A stretch of 64,000 nucleotides of DNA from contig ML976678.1 of NCBI GenBank assembly GCA_010015655.1, positions 1 to 64,000 on the forward strand, given 5' to 3'. Shown here in pieces: positions 33,550 to 46,989 of this stretch. Positions within the stretch are counted from its first letter, which is position 1. Each line of letters starts with the position of its first letter. The translations under genes and the position numbers were made by a program. This DNA is from Bimuria novae-zelandiae CBS 107.79. Taxonomy: Eukaryota; Ascomycota; Dothideomycetes; Pleosporales; Didymosphaeriaceae. The notes under the pieces were generated by a model that made no database searches, was not told the DNA's origin, and worked only from the letters and a program-made list of their open reading frames with translations.

Positions 33550-33770
33550 TGTTGAGAATATGTGGGTTCATTCCAGGTTGGTGGAAGGAAGGGCCGTAGT
33601 GCCTACTGTGTGAGGGAGGCACGGCTGACTATAGCGTCCTCATTACTATTTACACGGAAGAGGAATAATATAATAGGATAGTTAATACAATACGTTGTAG
33701 CCACCCCGCCTTGTCCCTCCTCCTACTCGGTTATCTATAGTAGTTATGCTACTAGAGGGACCTTAATTTA
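33550..33770 (+). repeat. 5' LTR of nested Copia
   Basis: 221 bp, strongly similar to 38871-39091. The left copy carries more C-to-T changes (for example TATCTATAGTAGTTATGCT against TATCCATGGTAGTCATGCT). Confidence 0.93.
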
Positions 33771-33970
33771 ATAGGTTATAAGCCTAATTACTAAAACTAA
33801 CGTTATTATTTTAATCCCACCAAAGTCACGTAGGACTTAGATTTAAGAAAAAATTAAATCACTACTAAGGTCGCGAAGGACCTAGCTATAATTCGCGAAA
33901 GGAATTAAACACCCACTAAAGTCGCGAGGACTTAGATTCGAGCAGGAATTAAACATAATTACTAGAAGCT

Positions 33971-36900
33971 ATGTGCAACGCGATTAACACGCAACACATC
34001 TACTTATCTTCTTTACGCCTGAGAACCGACAACGACTGCCCTACCTGCAGCATATTATTCGCAAATATCGCCCGCATCGCCTACATCGCTGGCATCGTTG
34101 GCACCGCTGGTACTGCCTCGCCTGCCTCGCCGTCCGCATCGCCTCCACCGCCTGCAACCGGCACGTGTGAGCCTCGTCACACCCGAACACACACAATAGC
34201 TAAAGAGAGGGAAGAATAGAAGATTCCTAAGCTTACAGCTAAGAATTATAATGCTTAGTTCCGCCGGAACAAAATTAAGCTAAGAGAAAAGAGAGTCTTC
34301 TACATATGCGAGAAGAGCCTAAAGGAACACTACAAAATTGCTATAGCTAGATATCTGTTAAATACTATAAAAGGACTAGATATCGCAGACAAGACTGCTA
34401 AGGCCCGTATTAATATTAACAAGAGAGATAAGTACCTAAAGGATAAAGCCACTGCAATTAACCTCCTGTTTAGATCCCTTAGTAATAATAACTAGGCCCT
34501 TATTAACAAGTACAACACTGCCTTCTAGTTCTAGTCTTACTTGCGCAAGAAGTACACCTAAACTAACGCTATAGCTACTAATATATACATAACTAGGATC
34601 TAGACATTTATATTTGATTCTAAGAGCACGATTATTAGATTATAAGAAAAGCTAAAGGATTACTAACGCAAGCTCGTATTAGCAAACGCTGACACTAATA
34701 GAGCCTATAAAGACTTAGTACTACTACTTATCCTTACAAGATTACTCTTAATAAGGTTTAGGACTACAATCGACACCTTAAACGCCTAGCTTAACCTTAC
34801 TATTAAATAAAAGCTTAAGTTCCTAGAAGAGAAGGAGGTTTAAGACTAGTAAGACGCTAACGAGTAAGCTCTTCTAGTATTTAAGAAAGCCTATAAGTAT
34901 ATTCCGCCACACAAACGAGGCAATAGGGACCTGTTACTAAACTCTAAACTAAGTCCTACGCCTGTTATCGAGTGCTACCTTTACGATAAGCCTTACTATA
35001 TTTAAGACTATTTAAAACTAGTAAAGGCTCGAAAGCTCCTGAGAGAATACGAAGCTAAAAGGGAAAAGAAAAAAAAGAAGAAGTCCTTTATAAAGCTACC
35101 TAAGCTGCTTATTAAGCCCGGGAAACTTAATAATAAGACTAGCAAAGTATATAGAGCTAAAGAAGTTAGGTTAGAGTTAGAGCTAGAGATATTAACTAAT
35201 ACCTTAAACTTAGAAGATAAGGAAATTAAGACATGTCGTCTTTCTAAAGATATCCTTAGTAAGGCCTCTCCATTTATCTAGGCTGGCGACACTGGCGCCT
35301 CCTTATACATGTCTAACTAACCCTCGCTATTTAGACAAATAATCAAGATCAAGCGGAGACTCGTTTGGGTTAGAGGGGAAGAATTACACGCAGACTAGAA
35401 AGGAGAAGCCTAAATAGTTTATAAGGATAAATCTTTAATATAGCTTTTAGATGTACTACTAGTACCTAACCTTAGGGTTAATTTACTATTAGGGAGACGA
35501 ATTTGTGCAGTAGGCCTAAAGGGTCGTTTTAATTCCCACACACTATCCTTTAAATTAGGGAAGAAGACGATTATTAAAGCAACTATAGATAATAGCCTCT
35601 ACGTAGTGTCACACATTGCAGATGGATATAAAGAGACAGCATTTCTAGGCACAGAACGCTATGCACTAGCCCCAGATACAGAAGGCCTTTACACACTAGC
35701 TAATTCCGAACTCGAGGCTGGTAAAAAGGAGAGATACTTGCTGTACCACAGACGCTTTGTACACCTGGGACCCGCAAAGATTACTAAACTCCACAAAGTC
35801 ACAACTCTCTAGAAGAAGATTCAAGTCCTAGTAAAGAAAGAAATCTGCGAAGTCTACGCCTTAATAAAGATAAGGAATAGCATCCCTAATTAGCTGCAAG
35901 ATCACAAAGCTAAGAAGCTAGCCCTAGTATAGTTCGACGTTGCAGGACCCTTTCTAACATTCTTACGAGGCAACTAATGGTTTTTCCTTATTATTAATAG
36001 CTACACGCGGAAGAACTAGGTTATCCTAATAAAGTAGAAGGGAGACGCATAAAAGGAACTTAGAGTCTAAAAGACCTTTATTAAATATTAAACTAATAAA
36101 AAAGTTAAAGCTGCCAGGACTAATAACGCTCTAGAACTCTTACAACAAGTTAAGGAATAGAGAATTATATAAGGAGTTAAACTGTAGCTTACTATAATTA
36201 TATTATTATATTAGAATAGACTAGCTAAGCGGAATATCTAAACTGTAGAAGCTGACATAAGAGTAATGCTTAAGGACGCTAGTTTACTAATCAAATTCTA
36301 GGACAAAGCTATAGAAGCCGACACGTACATGCGAAACCATACTAATACAGGACCTATAATTAATAGTAAGCGAGTCAGCCCTAAAGAGGCTTTTACAGGA
36401 AAGACGCTATCTATTAATTACATTTATATATAGGGGAGCAAGTGCTACTCCTACATCTACCCTAAGATAATTCTAGCAGATTAACGACACGACAAGCTTA
36501 TAGATCGTGGCAGAGTTAGAGTATTTATAGGATACTCTAAGATAATAAATAAGTAGTTTAAGTTCTACTTGCTAGAACTAGGATATACCTTAAGATTAAG
36601 TCGTATGTTAGTAGACAAACACACACCTAGAGGGAAAGTCAAACTACGGTTGCGGAACATTCCAGCTAGATTAAAGGGAACGCCAAATACTATGCTAGAC
36701 TAAAAACTAAGAGGAAGACTAAGGAAAGATCCTACTCTTACTAAAATAATTACTACTTAACTAGATCCTACTTAACTAGCTCGCGCTTAACTAACTCCTA
36801 TAAAACTAACTCCTGCAGAACCGACTCCTGCAGAACCAACTCCTGTAGAACCGACTCCTACAGAACCGACTTCTGCAGATTCTATAGAACAAGCTACTAT

Positions 36901-38860
36901 AGAACAGATAGAACTATCAACTATAAACGAGATGGAACCACCTCCTGCGGAACAAGTAGAACCAACTCCTAAGCTAATTAAGCGTAGAAGAGGAAGACTA
37001 AGGAAGCTAACTATCGCTCCTCCTACTACTATCTTACAAGATAAGCGAGTACCGGATCTAACAACTAAAGAACCTAAGGAACTAGCTCAATCCTTGCTAA
37101 AAGCTCTAAGATACTTTATAAAATAGTCTAAACGTAAGAGATCTAGAGGAGACACTACTAAGGATAAAAGACTCCGCAAGATTATTAAAGCCATGCTAGT
37201 ACAAGTTAATTTTACAGACAAAAAAACAGACAGAGAAGTCTAGATCTTTAAGAAAGCCTTTCTAGGAACTAAGATTGCAGGAATTCCGATCCCCCAGACA
37301 TATCAACAAGCTATAAACAACCTAAAGTACGGAAATCGATGGAAAGCAGCAGTGCTGGAGGAGATAATCTCGCTAATAAAAAACGGAACCTAGGAAGAAG
37401 TTTTACAGCTAAAAGACGCTAATATAGTTAATTTAAAGTAGGTTTTTACAATTAAAACTAAGCTAGACAGGACAGTTAAATAATTTAAAGCGCGCCTGGT
37501 GGCACGTGGTTTCACCCAAGTACATAGAATCGACTATAATAAGACCTTTGCACCTACTATCCGCATAGATACCTTGCGTCTATTCCTGGCCACTGTTGCA
37601 GCAGAAGACTTAGAATGTTTCTATTATAATATTAAGAATGCGTTCACTAAATCTCACCTTAAAGAACAGATTCTCCTTAAGCAACCTAAAGGAGTTCGTG
37701 TTAAGAAAGGATATATTTTAAAAGTGCTTTAAAGCCTATACGGACTAAAGCAGGCTACTCGCGACTAAAACCTATTAATAAAGAAAGAGCTTCTCGCATA
37801 GGGGTTTATGCAAAGCCTTATAAACCCTTACATATTTGTCTATAAGTAGAGAAATATTTAAATCCTAGTCTACGTTAACGACGTTCTTGCAGCGGCAAAG
37901 GAGCAATCCTAAACTAAGTAGTTCTAGAAGAAGCTTTCTAGACGATTCAACGCCAAGAACCTAGGGGAGGTACATAAGGTCCTTAGAGTGCGAGTTACAA
38001 GAGACAGAAAGCACCGCATAATTTTCCTTAACTAAGAGCAATATCTACGCGCAGTACTTAATAAGTTTAGAATATTAAGTAAAAAGCACAAGGATAAGAA
38101 AATCCTATCTATTAATTACACTTTATTTAGACTAGCTACGGATAACGACAATCGGATTAACACAACGGAGTACTAGCAAGGAATCGGAAGTCTAATGTTC
38201 GCCATAGTACTTACACGTCTAGATATTGCATTCACCCTTAGAAAGCTAAGCTAATACATAAGCGATCTAGCAGAACACCATGGCCATGCATTAAAGAACC
38301 TACTATAGTACCTAAGGTTAACAGTTATAATAAAACTACGCTACGGACTAGGGGGAGCACACTCACAGTTTGTTGTCTACTTAGACGCTAACTAGGCAAG
38401 CGATACTATAGACCAAAAGAGCGTCTTAGGCAGCACTACGATGTTCTATAGAGGTCCAATCTCATAGTTAAGTAAGAAGCAATAATTAGTTACAACATTA
38501 AGCTACAAGTCTAAATATATTGCACTTTTAACATGCTGCAAGCAAGGCTAGTAAATTACCTAAGTATTTAAGGATCTTAGATTCCTAAAGTACATTAGAA
38601 AAGACACTAACAAGGTTTAGATATTAAGAGACAACCAGGGCGCCATCGCACTTACAAAGAACCCTCACCTCCACAAAAGATTAAAACACATCGACGTTTA
38701 TTATTACTTTGTCCGGGACATGGCAGAATAAGGCAAACTTAAGGTGGCTTACGTGCTAACTACTAACATAGTTACTAATAAAATAATAAAGCCGTTACAG
38801 CGAGTCGCATTTAAGAGATTTAAGAACCAACTCGGAGTTGTCTACGGACCAGACCTGTCT
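33971..38860 (+). pseudogene. Copia gag-pol with RIP-type stops
   Basis: Starts at ATG 33971 with an Ala/Pro-rich leader, reaches a TAG at 34217-34219 and continues in frame into gag (PKLTAKNYNAWFRRNKIKL). Later parts: gag-pre-integrase segment with YHRRFVHLGPAKITKLH (35740-35800); a Pro/Glu/Thr repeat linker (36780-36960); reverse transcriptase ARGFTQVHRIDYNKTFAPT (37502-37560) and catalytic YVND (from 37871) where YVDD is expected; and RNase H with DNQGAIALTKNPHLHKRLKH (38629-38690). Aspartate to Asn in the catalytic box is a G-to-A change that would abolish activity even without the stops. Confidence 0.88.
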
Positions 38861-38870
38861 TAAGGGGGAG

Positions 38871-39091
38871 TGTTGAGAATATGTGGGTTCATTCCAGGTT
38901 AGTGGAAGGAAGGGCCGTAGTGCCTACTATATAAGGGAGGCACGGCTGACTGTAGCGTCCTCGTTACTATTTACACGGAAGAGGAATAACATAATAGGAT
39001 AGTCAATACAATACGTTGCAGCCACCCCGCCTTGTCCCTCCTCCTACTCGGTTATCCATGGTAGTCATGCTACCAGAGGGACCTTGATTCA
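38871..39091 (+). repeat. 3' LTR of nested Copia
   Basis: 221 bp, preceded by the AAGGGGGAG tract. It is the less mutated of the two LTRs. Confidence 0.93.
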
Positions 39092-41819
39092 ATAAATAAT
39101 AAAATTACTATTATTAAGCTAGTAGTTAAGTAGTAGTTAAGTAGTAGTATATAGTAAAATATATTAAGATTTAACCTTCTATATCTAATATGTAAGTTTA
39201 AAATAAAAGCGCTAAATGCTTAAGAGGTGTTATTAAAAATAAAGCCTATAGTATAAGAATAAATGCTACCTTGCTATATTAGTTAAAGATAGAGGTTACT
39301 AGAGCCGTAGTTTATCTATATAACTGTACTCCTAAATATAGTAATAACTAAAAACACTGTACGAAGTTTTCTTTACCTAAGTTACCTAGTAAAATAGAAT
39401 TATTACTAATACTTAGAAACCTAATTAGACTTGCCTTAAAGTCTATAGGTGTAAAGCGTTCGCTCGTAGTAATATTATAAAACGCGGTATATGTAAGCTA
39501 TAGATGCTTAACGCTAAATTATAGTTTAGTTACCTAATTAGCTAATAATTAAGCAATATCTAAAGGGTCTAATTACTTTTAATAGGCAGAATAGTTCGCG
39601 TTTATAACGTAATTTTTAACAATAATATAATTTTTTCTAAGAAAATAGAGGATCTAGAGAACAACGATACGTATAGAAATATAAGTAATATTAGTGCCCT
39701 AATACAATGCCTCGCACTTCTATTACTAATCTTATATAATACGAAGACATAGTCTTTTTATAAAATAAATTAATAACTAAAAAATATATTCAAGCTGCTT
39801 TTAGACGCTAGAGAGATAGGTCGTAAGGTAATAAGTTAAGGTAAAAGTAAGAGTTAGACTATTTAATACTTTTACTAACGATACTACCAGTAGCACTACA
39901 TATATAATTAATAATAAAAGAGCTTAAAGGTAAACTATTACTAATAGTTTTTATAGGATGGTTAGAAGTTTGTCTATAGGTAGCTACATTTATAGTAGGT
40001 ACTAAAATAAATAGGAATAGCTAATATAAAGGTAAGGCGCTTAATACGGCATAGTTATACTACTTAATTATCATTAGTAAGAAACTATACGATATTTAGT
40101 TATCTAACCTACCTACATGTTGTAGTATACTTAAGGATTATCTATTATACATTATAAAAAAAAGGCAGAGTAACCCAATCTCTAAAATTATAAAAAGATA
40201 AAATTTAAAAGTAAAGTTATTACCTCCTTCGTAAAAGTATGAGGACATTCGATTTTTAACTATGTATAAATTTATACCTATAAATTTAATATATATTATT
40301 AACAGCAAACGTGTAAGACACGACTAATTATAAGAGGTAATTCATAATAACACCTTACTCTATCATACAAATATACTCTAATACTTATAGAATAATCCTT
40401 ATATATGCTTACAACTATTATAGCTTATTTTAACCTAAATCTTATTTAGTATAATATTACTAATACCTTTGTCTATGCAAATATTAATTAAGAAATCTAT
40501 ATAAGAATGCCCCTTAGCTACTCGCACGCAGGAATAGTTCTCTAACTACATAAAGCACTTTATAAACTACGTATATATCTATTACTCTAGTAAAGAGAGT
40601 TATATTAACACTCTATAATATAGGCTTTAAAAAAGAGTATCCTATAAGCCATGCTACCTTATTAAACATAGCATTATTATCTTCTATTATATAAATAGTA
40701 TTACTATTACTTATAATATGTTAAAGAAGCAAGCTACTAAATTTATACTTACTTGTAGTAGTAACCTATACTAGTTTATAGGAGTTAAAGTTATTAAAGA
40801 TTAACTTAATTAAACGCTCTAAATCCTAAACTGTATATATTAATTAATATAAAATTTATTATAATCATTTAATATTAGTAGTTAGAATATTCTTACGCTT
40901 AAAACTTACTACTAATGCTATAATTAACAGATACTAGCGTAAAATTGAATTAATCCTATACGCTATAATTACTACATACCTAAATATTACTTTTATAAGC
41001 TCTTATCTATTATAATTTTTGTTTAACCAAAGTAAAACTTATTACGTAACTGCTAATTAAGTCCTACTATACCTGCAACGTACACGAGATTAATGTTTAT
41101 AGCTTAAGAATACTAATATACTAGAGGTTACTAGCTACGTACCTTTTATTAATAATATACTAAATTATAGGGACTCTTAAAGATATATGATTAAGTTATT
41201 TAAAAGCTTAATTACCTAGAAAGCTAGTAAGTAGGACATAATTATAATGTTAACTACTAAAATAGAACTTTTTGCACTATGACAGGTTGCAAGGGAGGCC
41301 CTATCTATATTACGCTTGTTAAAGGGGCTTCAGATTACGTTAGACAATCACCCTATCACGATACACTATAATAACCAATAAATAGTCCGACTCGTCACTA
41401 AAGAGATCGCCAAGCTACACACAAAGCTTTGACATATAAACATATATAACTACTGGCTTTAATAAGAAGTGGGTAAAGAATTAATTAAAATAACTTATTA
41501 AAAGTTAGAAAATATAGTAATAGACAGGCTAATAAAGGCACTACTATATAATAAAGAGGCTAAGTTCTTAGAAAAGCTAAAACTAGTGTATATTATAAAT
41601 AAAATTATGATAATAGAAGTTAAGCTAACTAAACTACAGCAGTAAATAAAAGTCTTTAAAATTAAATCTATAATAAGAGTATTAAATCTAGCCTATAAAG
41701 GCTATAATAATTGGAGGACTATATTATTTATAAGCTATTACTAATAGGTAAGACAAAATATAGATAGGTTATTATCTAGTATGACTCTAGCGTGATAAAC
41801 ACCAGACGCTAAGGAGGTA
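39092..41819 (+). pseudogene. outer Copia, 3' half of pol
   Basis: Continuation of the host Copia after the nested element. Around 40420-40620 the frame reads as Copia reverse transcriptase (IIAYFNLNLI, NITNTFVYANIN, EIYIRMPLSYSHAG, then LHKALYKLRIS). Around 41290-41560 it reads as the RNase H end (EALSI-like segment, HPITIHYNNQ, IVRLVTKEIAKLHTKL, HINIYNYWL). All on the plus strand with frequent Trp/Gln-type stops. Confidence 0.8.
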
Positions 41820-42077
41820 TGTTAGATTATACTATTAGTAATAGTACAATAGTACTCTAATCCTTACTATAAGACAAGGTGATCCATCATGAGTCGGAAT
41901 AGGACGAGATAATGGGTGTATGGCTTAGCGAGGTGCACCGTTACAGGATGTGACTAGGGCACACTCATCTAAGGCATTTTACTACTCGGTAACCCAGAAC
42001 AGACGATCATCAATTAAGAAGTTACCTTAACAACGTTTTTATTAGAAATTTATTAGAAATTAACCTAAAATCTAACA
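41820..42077 (+). repeat. 3' LTR of outer Copia
   Basis: 258 bp, TGTTAGATT to ATCTAACA, followed by target duplication GCTAT. Better preserved than the 5' LTR. Confidence 0.92.
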
Positions 42078-42716
42078 GCTATATACGCTAAATTAGCGCT
42101 ACTATGATCTACCTCTAGTACCTAGACACTTAAGAAGTCTTAAGTCCCCTTTATAGCCTAAAGGAACTTAAATAAAAAAACCTTACTACGTAATAGTTAT
42201 CTTTAAAATTAATAGTACTTATATTTAAGGCGAAGCTTTTTTTTAATATACTAGTTCTTAAAGACTTTTTACTTCACTATAAATCAGTAATAAAATTTTA
42301 AGTCTTTAATATCGCCTTACTTCTTAGCTATATATCTAGTACACTTAACATAAGGAAGATTACTATAAATATAGTTCTATATAGCTTTAGTTAAAGATCT
42401 ATAAGGATCTTTATCTTATAAATATATGGTCTAATATAGTAAAATAGTCTAAAAAGTTATAAAAAGTATCCAAAGGTGCTAAAATAAAACTATTTAAGCT
42501 ATTTAGCTATTATTAGTCTTACTTTAGCGTAAGTATATGTTATTAACTTACTACTATAGTAAAAGTATATAGAGTAAAGTTAAAAAAATATATACAGTAT
42601 ACAATAAGTCGTGCGTACGTAAATAACACCTTAAAGCTTATAATAGAGTTGGTTAAGTTAACGTACAAATAAGGGTATAGATCTAAACTTTATTAAAAAT
42701 CTAAAATAAGGTATAC
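42078..42716. other. unassigned AT-rich decayed repeat
   Basis: Continuation of whatever the outer Copia landed in, so originally joined to sequence left of 31014. No domain or terminal repeat is recognisable. Confidence 0.4.
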
Positions 42717-44519
42717 TATTGTAAAAGGCTTACTAGCTCCTTGCTAGTGCTTACTACGCTAGCTAGTTAAGCTGAGCAGCCGAACAGTCGAGTAGCCAAG
42801 TAGCTAAATAGCTAGGCATCTTAGTAGAGCGACCTTTCCTTAATAGACTTTATTTATAATCCTTTAATTATTATAATTATACGCTATAGGTATAAGCCAA
42901 GTACTTTAATAACGTTTTATAATATACTTACTTTCTACTAATAAATAACTAACGTATAAATTATAACGTCTTCATATCTTCGCATGTATAGCTTAAGTAC
43001 CACGCGAAGGCTTACGGAATACAAAATTATATTAACTTTAAAACTCTTAAGTAGAGATATATATATAACTAGGCTTTAAAGCTACAAGACCTAAATACTA
43101 AGGGCAAGTATTATATATAATAGCTTAAGTACTATAAGCAAGAGTATATTATTTATAATTAGCTTATAATAAAGCTTTAGGCACTTTGGAACTAGGTTTA
43201 TACTATAAATATTTTATAAAGACTATGGCTTATAATACTATAATTATATAAGTAGTAAACGCTATAGACTCTAATTAGAAAACTTAAAAATAATTTTTAT
43301 CTAAATAATAATGATTAGAAGGAGCGGTTACGACATGTATATAAAGAGGTTACCCTACGCGCACAAAGCAGCAAAATAATAGACATAACTAAATGACTAT
43401 CCGAATGGAACCGCGTACACGCCAACGCTGTACTTCTAAATTTCTTAGAGATAAAGGATACGCTACTAATAAAGAATTTCCTACACTTAGTATTATAATA
43501 TAACTATAAGTAGGCTTAGAAAGAGCTTAATAACCTATTGCGATAAGGCGTAATAGTAACTCTATCTCTAAATGAATATGCTCGCTAGCTCGAGTAGCTT
43601 AACTACATAACTAAGCACGCAGGTATGTATACTACGCTTAGAGGACGCACTTCTAATGCGAGCTATAAGTGCCTATATAGAGCAAATAGCTAGTATTAAT
43701 AAAAGCCTAAAAGGGTAACCGCCTTTAATACGCGCTTTAGGGAGAAGCTTCTTATAGGTTTTATAATAAGCCTATACGTAAGGAAATTTTGTAAAATTAA
43801 GGGCTAAATTTAAAAGGATTAGTAAAAAAAGAATTATTAACTAAGCTTAAGTATAGAGGGTAAGTAGTAGACCCTCTTTTAGTTTTTCTAGAAAATATTA
43901 AAGTATAAATTATATTAAGCCTATTAACAAGTAAGCTTTTACTAGCTAGGTGCTAAAATCCTATAACTATTTCCTTTTATATACGCTGGGACTCGCGTGG
44001 ATTACGTTATAAGTAAATAGTGATTTTTAAATAAATATTAAAGCTTTAGAATAGAAGTATACTACTTTAATTTTTTATAGGTACTTACGCGGATTATATT
44101 ATATGTAAATAATTACTTTTAAATATTTATTAAAGGTTTATAGTAAAAGTATACCACTTATCTTTCTTGTACCCTGCTTTTAAGAACTATATATAAACTA
44201 GTTACCTAGACTAATTACCTAGTATACTAAAGATTTAAGCTAGACGCTTTTTAAGCTCTACGCATAAGTTTACTACTTTTTATATTTTAACTTACTATTT
44301 AACTTTTCTTACTACGCTTTAAGAGCTAGGGGGTATATTATAAAAGCTTGCTAGCTCTTAGCTAGAACTTTATTATATAAGCTAAGATTAATCTAAGTAG
44401 CTAAGTAGTTAAGCACGCAATTCCCCTAACTTTATAAATAGCCTAACATCTTAGTAGTACTTCTACTCCTTATTAGACTTGATTTACAAGCTCCCTAATC
44501 GTTATGACTGTGTGTCACA
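42717..44519 (+). mobile_element. short gag-only LTR retrotransposon (non-autonomous)
   Basis: 1,803 bp with LTRs at 42717-42888 (172 bp) and 44336-44519 (184 bp). LTR ends are TATTGTAAAAGG/TATTATAAAAGC and ...GCTATA/...TCACA. A polypurine tract AGAGCTAGGGGG lies just before the right LTR. The 1.45-kb interior has room for one gene only: around 43390-43680 a plus-strand frame reads SEWNRVHANAVLLNFLEI, TLLIKNFLHLVL and NEYAR-LE-LNYITKHAGMYTTL, a gag-like product. There is no reverse transcriptase or integrase. Flanking 5-mers (TATAC, TAGGT) do not match. The solo LTR at 48842-49013 belongs to this family. Confidence 0.78.
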
Positions 44520-45003
44520 TAGGTTTAATTAAAAGTATAATTATAAAAGAGTCCTCTATAAAGATTTTAAGATTATACAGCGCTAATTATAGCTTATACA
44601 GAATACTAAACCTAAGTATAGTATCCTAGATAAAGATATCTATAACTTTTATAAGACTAGCTTTATAATAGGTACAATATTTATAAGAATATTTGTTATA
44701 GGCTTTAATTGTTAAGGCAGGCTAAAAATCAAATAGTATAGTAATTAAAAGTAGACTATAGTTATTTAGGGACATAATGCAATAGGCAAGGTAATTCTAC
44801 CCTTTACTATCTTTTAAGGTAAGCACTACTTCTTTACCTAGTCCTAAAGGAAGAATCTACCTCGCGACTAGAGTTTTAGAGTCTTTAAAAATAGTTAAAT
44901 AATAAATAAGCTTAATTTATAGTAGCTAAGGTACTTTGACGTACATATAAAAATATATTATTAGTAATTATTAACTACTTATTATTAATAGCTATAAGAG
45001 CTA

Positions 45004-46857
45004 ACGTACCTCACGGACGAGTCGGATACACGGACGAGTCGGACACTCTGCCAAGACCCCACTAAAATCTATACTCTACACAATAGTACAGAACGCGCAC
45101 AAACAGTTATAAGAAATTATAATAAGCTAATCTACTTAGAATCTACTTTTATAAACTACTTAAAAGTTATTTTATTATGCCTAGCCTCGTTATAGCATCT
45201 ATAGTGCTATTAAGTAGGCCTATCTTAATTAGTGCGCACCCTCTTCTTTATCTTTCTTTTATTACTACGCGTCGTAAAGTCCTTTAGGATAGCTAGTTAC
45301 TAGCTAATAGTAGCTATAAAAACTCTTTCTTACTATAGTTACTTTCTCTTACGTAATTTTTATTTTATAACAGCCTTATTAGTAGCTTAAAGCTTAGTAA
45401 TCTATTTTTACGCTAACACTGGTTTATATACTACTACTACTATGCCTTTTATTATCTTTTTAAAGGCCTTAACTTAACTTATTAAGAAACTATTTAGGTG
45501 CCTTTAAAGCGTCTCCTTTACTAGCATTAATTATAACCCTAATTCTAGGGTATTACTAGGCGTTTGCGACTGATATATACTATCGCGTATAGTATAAGGA
45601 AAGGCGTACGCAGACGGACGTTAAGCTTTAATATTATTACTTTTAAGTTAAGGGGAATAAGGCTAGCACCTTAAAAACCTTGTTAAATATTACTTTAAGT
45701 TATTATAGCCTTAAACATAGTAATAAAATAAAGTAAAAACCTAATTTTAGTAATATGCGTAATATAGTTGCGTATTAGATTCTTAGCTTAGCGCCTATAC
45801 GCCTTCTTTAATAGCGAGAAATACCCTATATCTAGTGGCTATAAAAGGTGCGACAAATATAAAGATGTATAAAAAGTAATAATTTTATTATTCTGATAGT
45901 ATTATTAGAATTTAAGCGAGTTATAGCTCTTGTAGCTATTAATAATAAGTAAATAATAGCTACTAATAGTACGCTCTTTTATATACGCGTTAAAGTACTT
46001 TAGCTACTATAAACTAAGCTTATTTATTATTTAGCTATTTTTAAAGACTATAAAAATCTAGTTATAAGGTAGATCCTTCTCCTAGTATTAGGCAGAGGGG
46101 TGGTGCTTGTCCTAGAAGATAGTAAAGGGTGGAATTGCCTAGCCTATCGCATTAACGCCCTGGATAACTTAAGTCTACTTCTAATTACCTTACTATACGG
46201 TTTATAGCCTGTCTTAATGCTTACAGCCTATAATAACTACTCTTATTAATATTATGCCTATTATAAAGCTAGTTTTATTAAATTTATAAGTATCTTTATC
46301 TAAGATACTATACTTAGCTTTAGTATTCTCTACAAGCCAGAACTAGCCTTGTATAACCTTAGGATCCTTACAGAGGGCTCTTTTATAGTTATACTTTTAA
46401 TTAAACTTAACTTAGAGCTCTAGCTAGCGCTTTATAAAAGTTATAGCTTAGTTCTAGCTAATAGGGTTGCGGTAACGCTTAGCTAGTAAAGCATTAGCTA
46501 TATTTTTTTATAATAATAAGCTAGGGTAGAAATCCTTACGCGTCTTAGTTAAGTATATACTAAATAATTATCTACTCTTTTATTTTTAGTAGTTTTATTA
46601 AGTTAGGCGTGTAATTGCGTAAAAAGGCCTTTTTAGCGCGTTAGTTACTTAATATAGTTTAAGAAATGTTATAGATTAATACAGCGCGTTATAAGGTTAA
46701 AGCTATGTCTTATTAAAGAGCCTAAAGCGTAAGCTATATATAAGCTTCTTTTAAAGGTAGTAGCTAATAAGGTAGTTAAGACATCGCATTGCATTATAGG
46801 TGATAGTATATTTTAGTGGGGTCTTGGCAGAGTGTCCGACTCGTCCGTGAGTTATGT
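45004..46857 (-). mobile_element. pogo-type transposon nested in its own family, opposite orientation
   Basis: 1,854 bp flanked by TA (45002-45003 and 46858-46859). The left end has two copies of CACGGACGAGTCGGA-A-A (17 bp); the right end keeps only one. The minus strand reads YYLLIINSYKSYNSLKF and PLDIGYFSLLKKAY, the DDE region of the same superfamily as the element at 20238-22083, with many stops. Confidence 0.9.
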
Positions 46858-46989
46858 TATAACTCGCTTAAGTTCTAATAGTACTATAAGAATAATAAGA
46901 TTATTACTCTCTATATGCTTCCGCATTTGTCGCACCTCTTATAGCTACTAGATATAGGGTGTTTCTCGCTATTAAAGAAGGGGTATAGG

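Larger units (their letters stand above)
33550..39091 (+). mobile_element. complete Copia LTR retrotransposon nested in another Copia
   Basis: 5,542 bp with two 221-bp LTRs (33550-33770 and 38871-39091) starting TGTTGAGAATATG and ending GATTCA (GATTCA decayed to AATTTA in the left copy). ATAA flanks both ends, a possible short target duplication. A polypurine tract AAGGGGGAG directly precedes the right LTR. The coding region is one plus-strand gag-pol frame with in-frame stops. It is better preserved than its host element, consistent with a later insertion. Confidence 0.93.
31019..42077 (+). mobile_element. Copia LTR retrotransposon, split by a second Copia
   Basis: Two LTRs of exactly 258 bp (31019-31276 and 41820-42077), with ends TGTTAGAT...ATCTAACA in the better preserved right copy. 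A perfect 5-bp target duplication GCTAT lies at 31014-31018 and 42078-42082. A purine-rich tract AAGGAGG precedes the right LTR. The interior is about 10.5 kb, of which 5,542 bp is the nested element at 33550-39091; the original was about 5.5 kb in all. Heavily RIP-altered. Confidence 0.92.
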
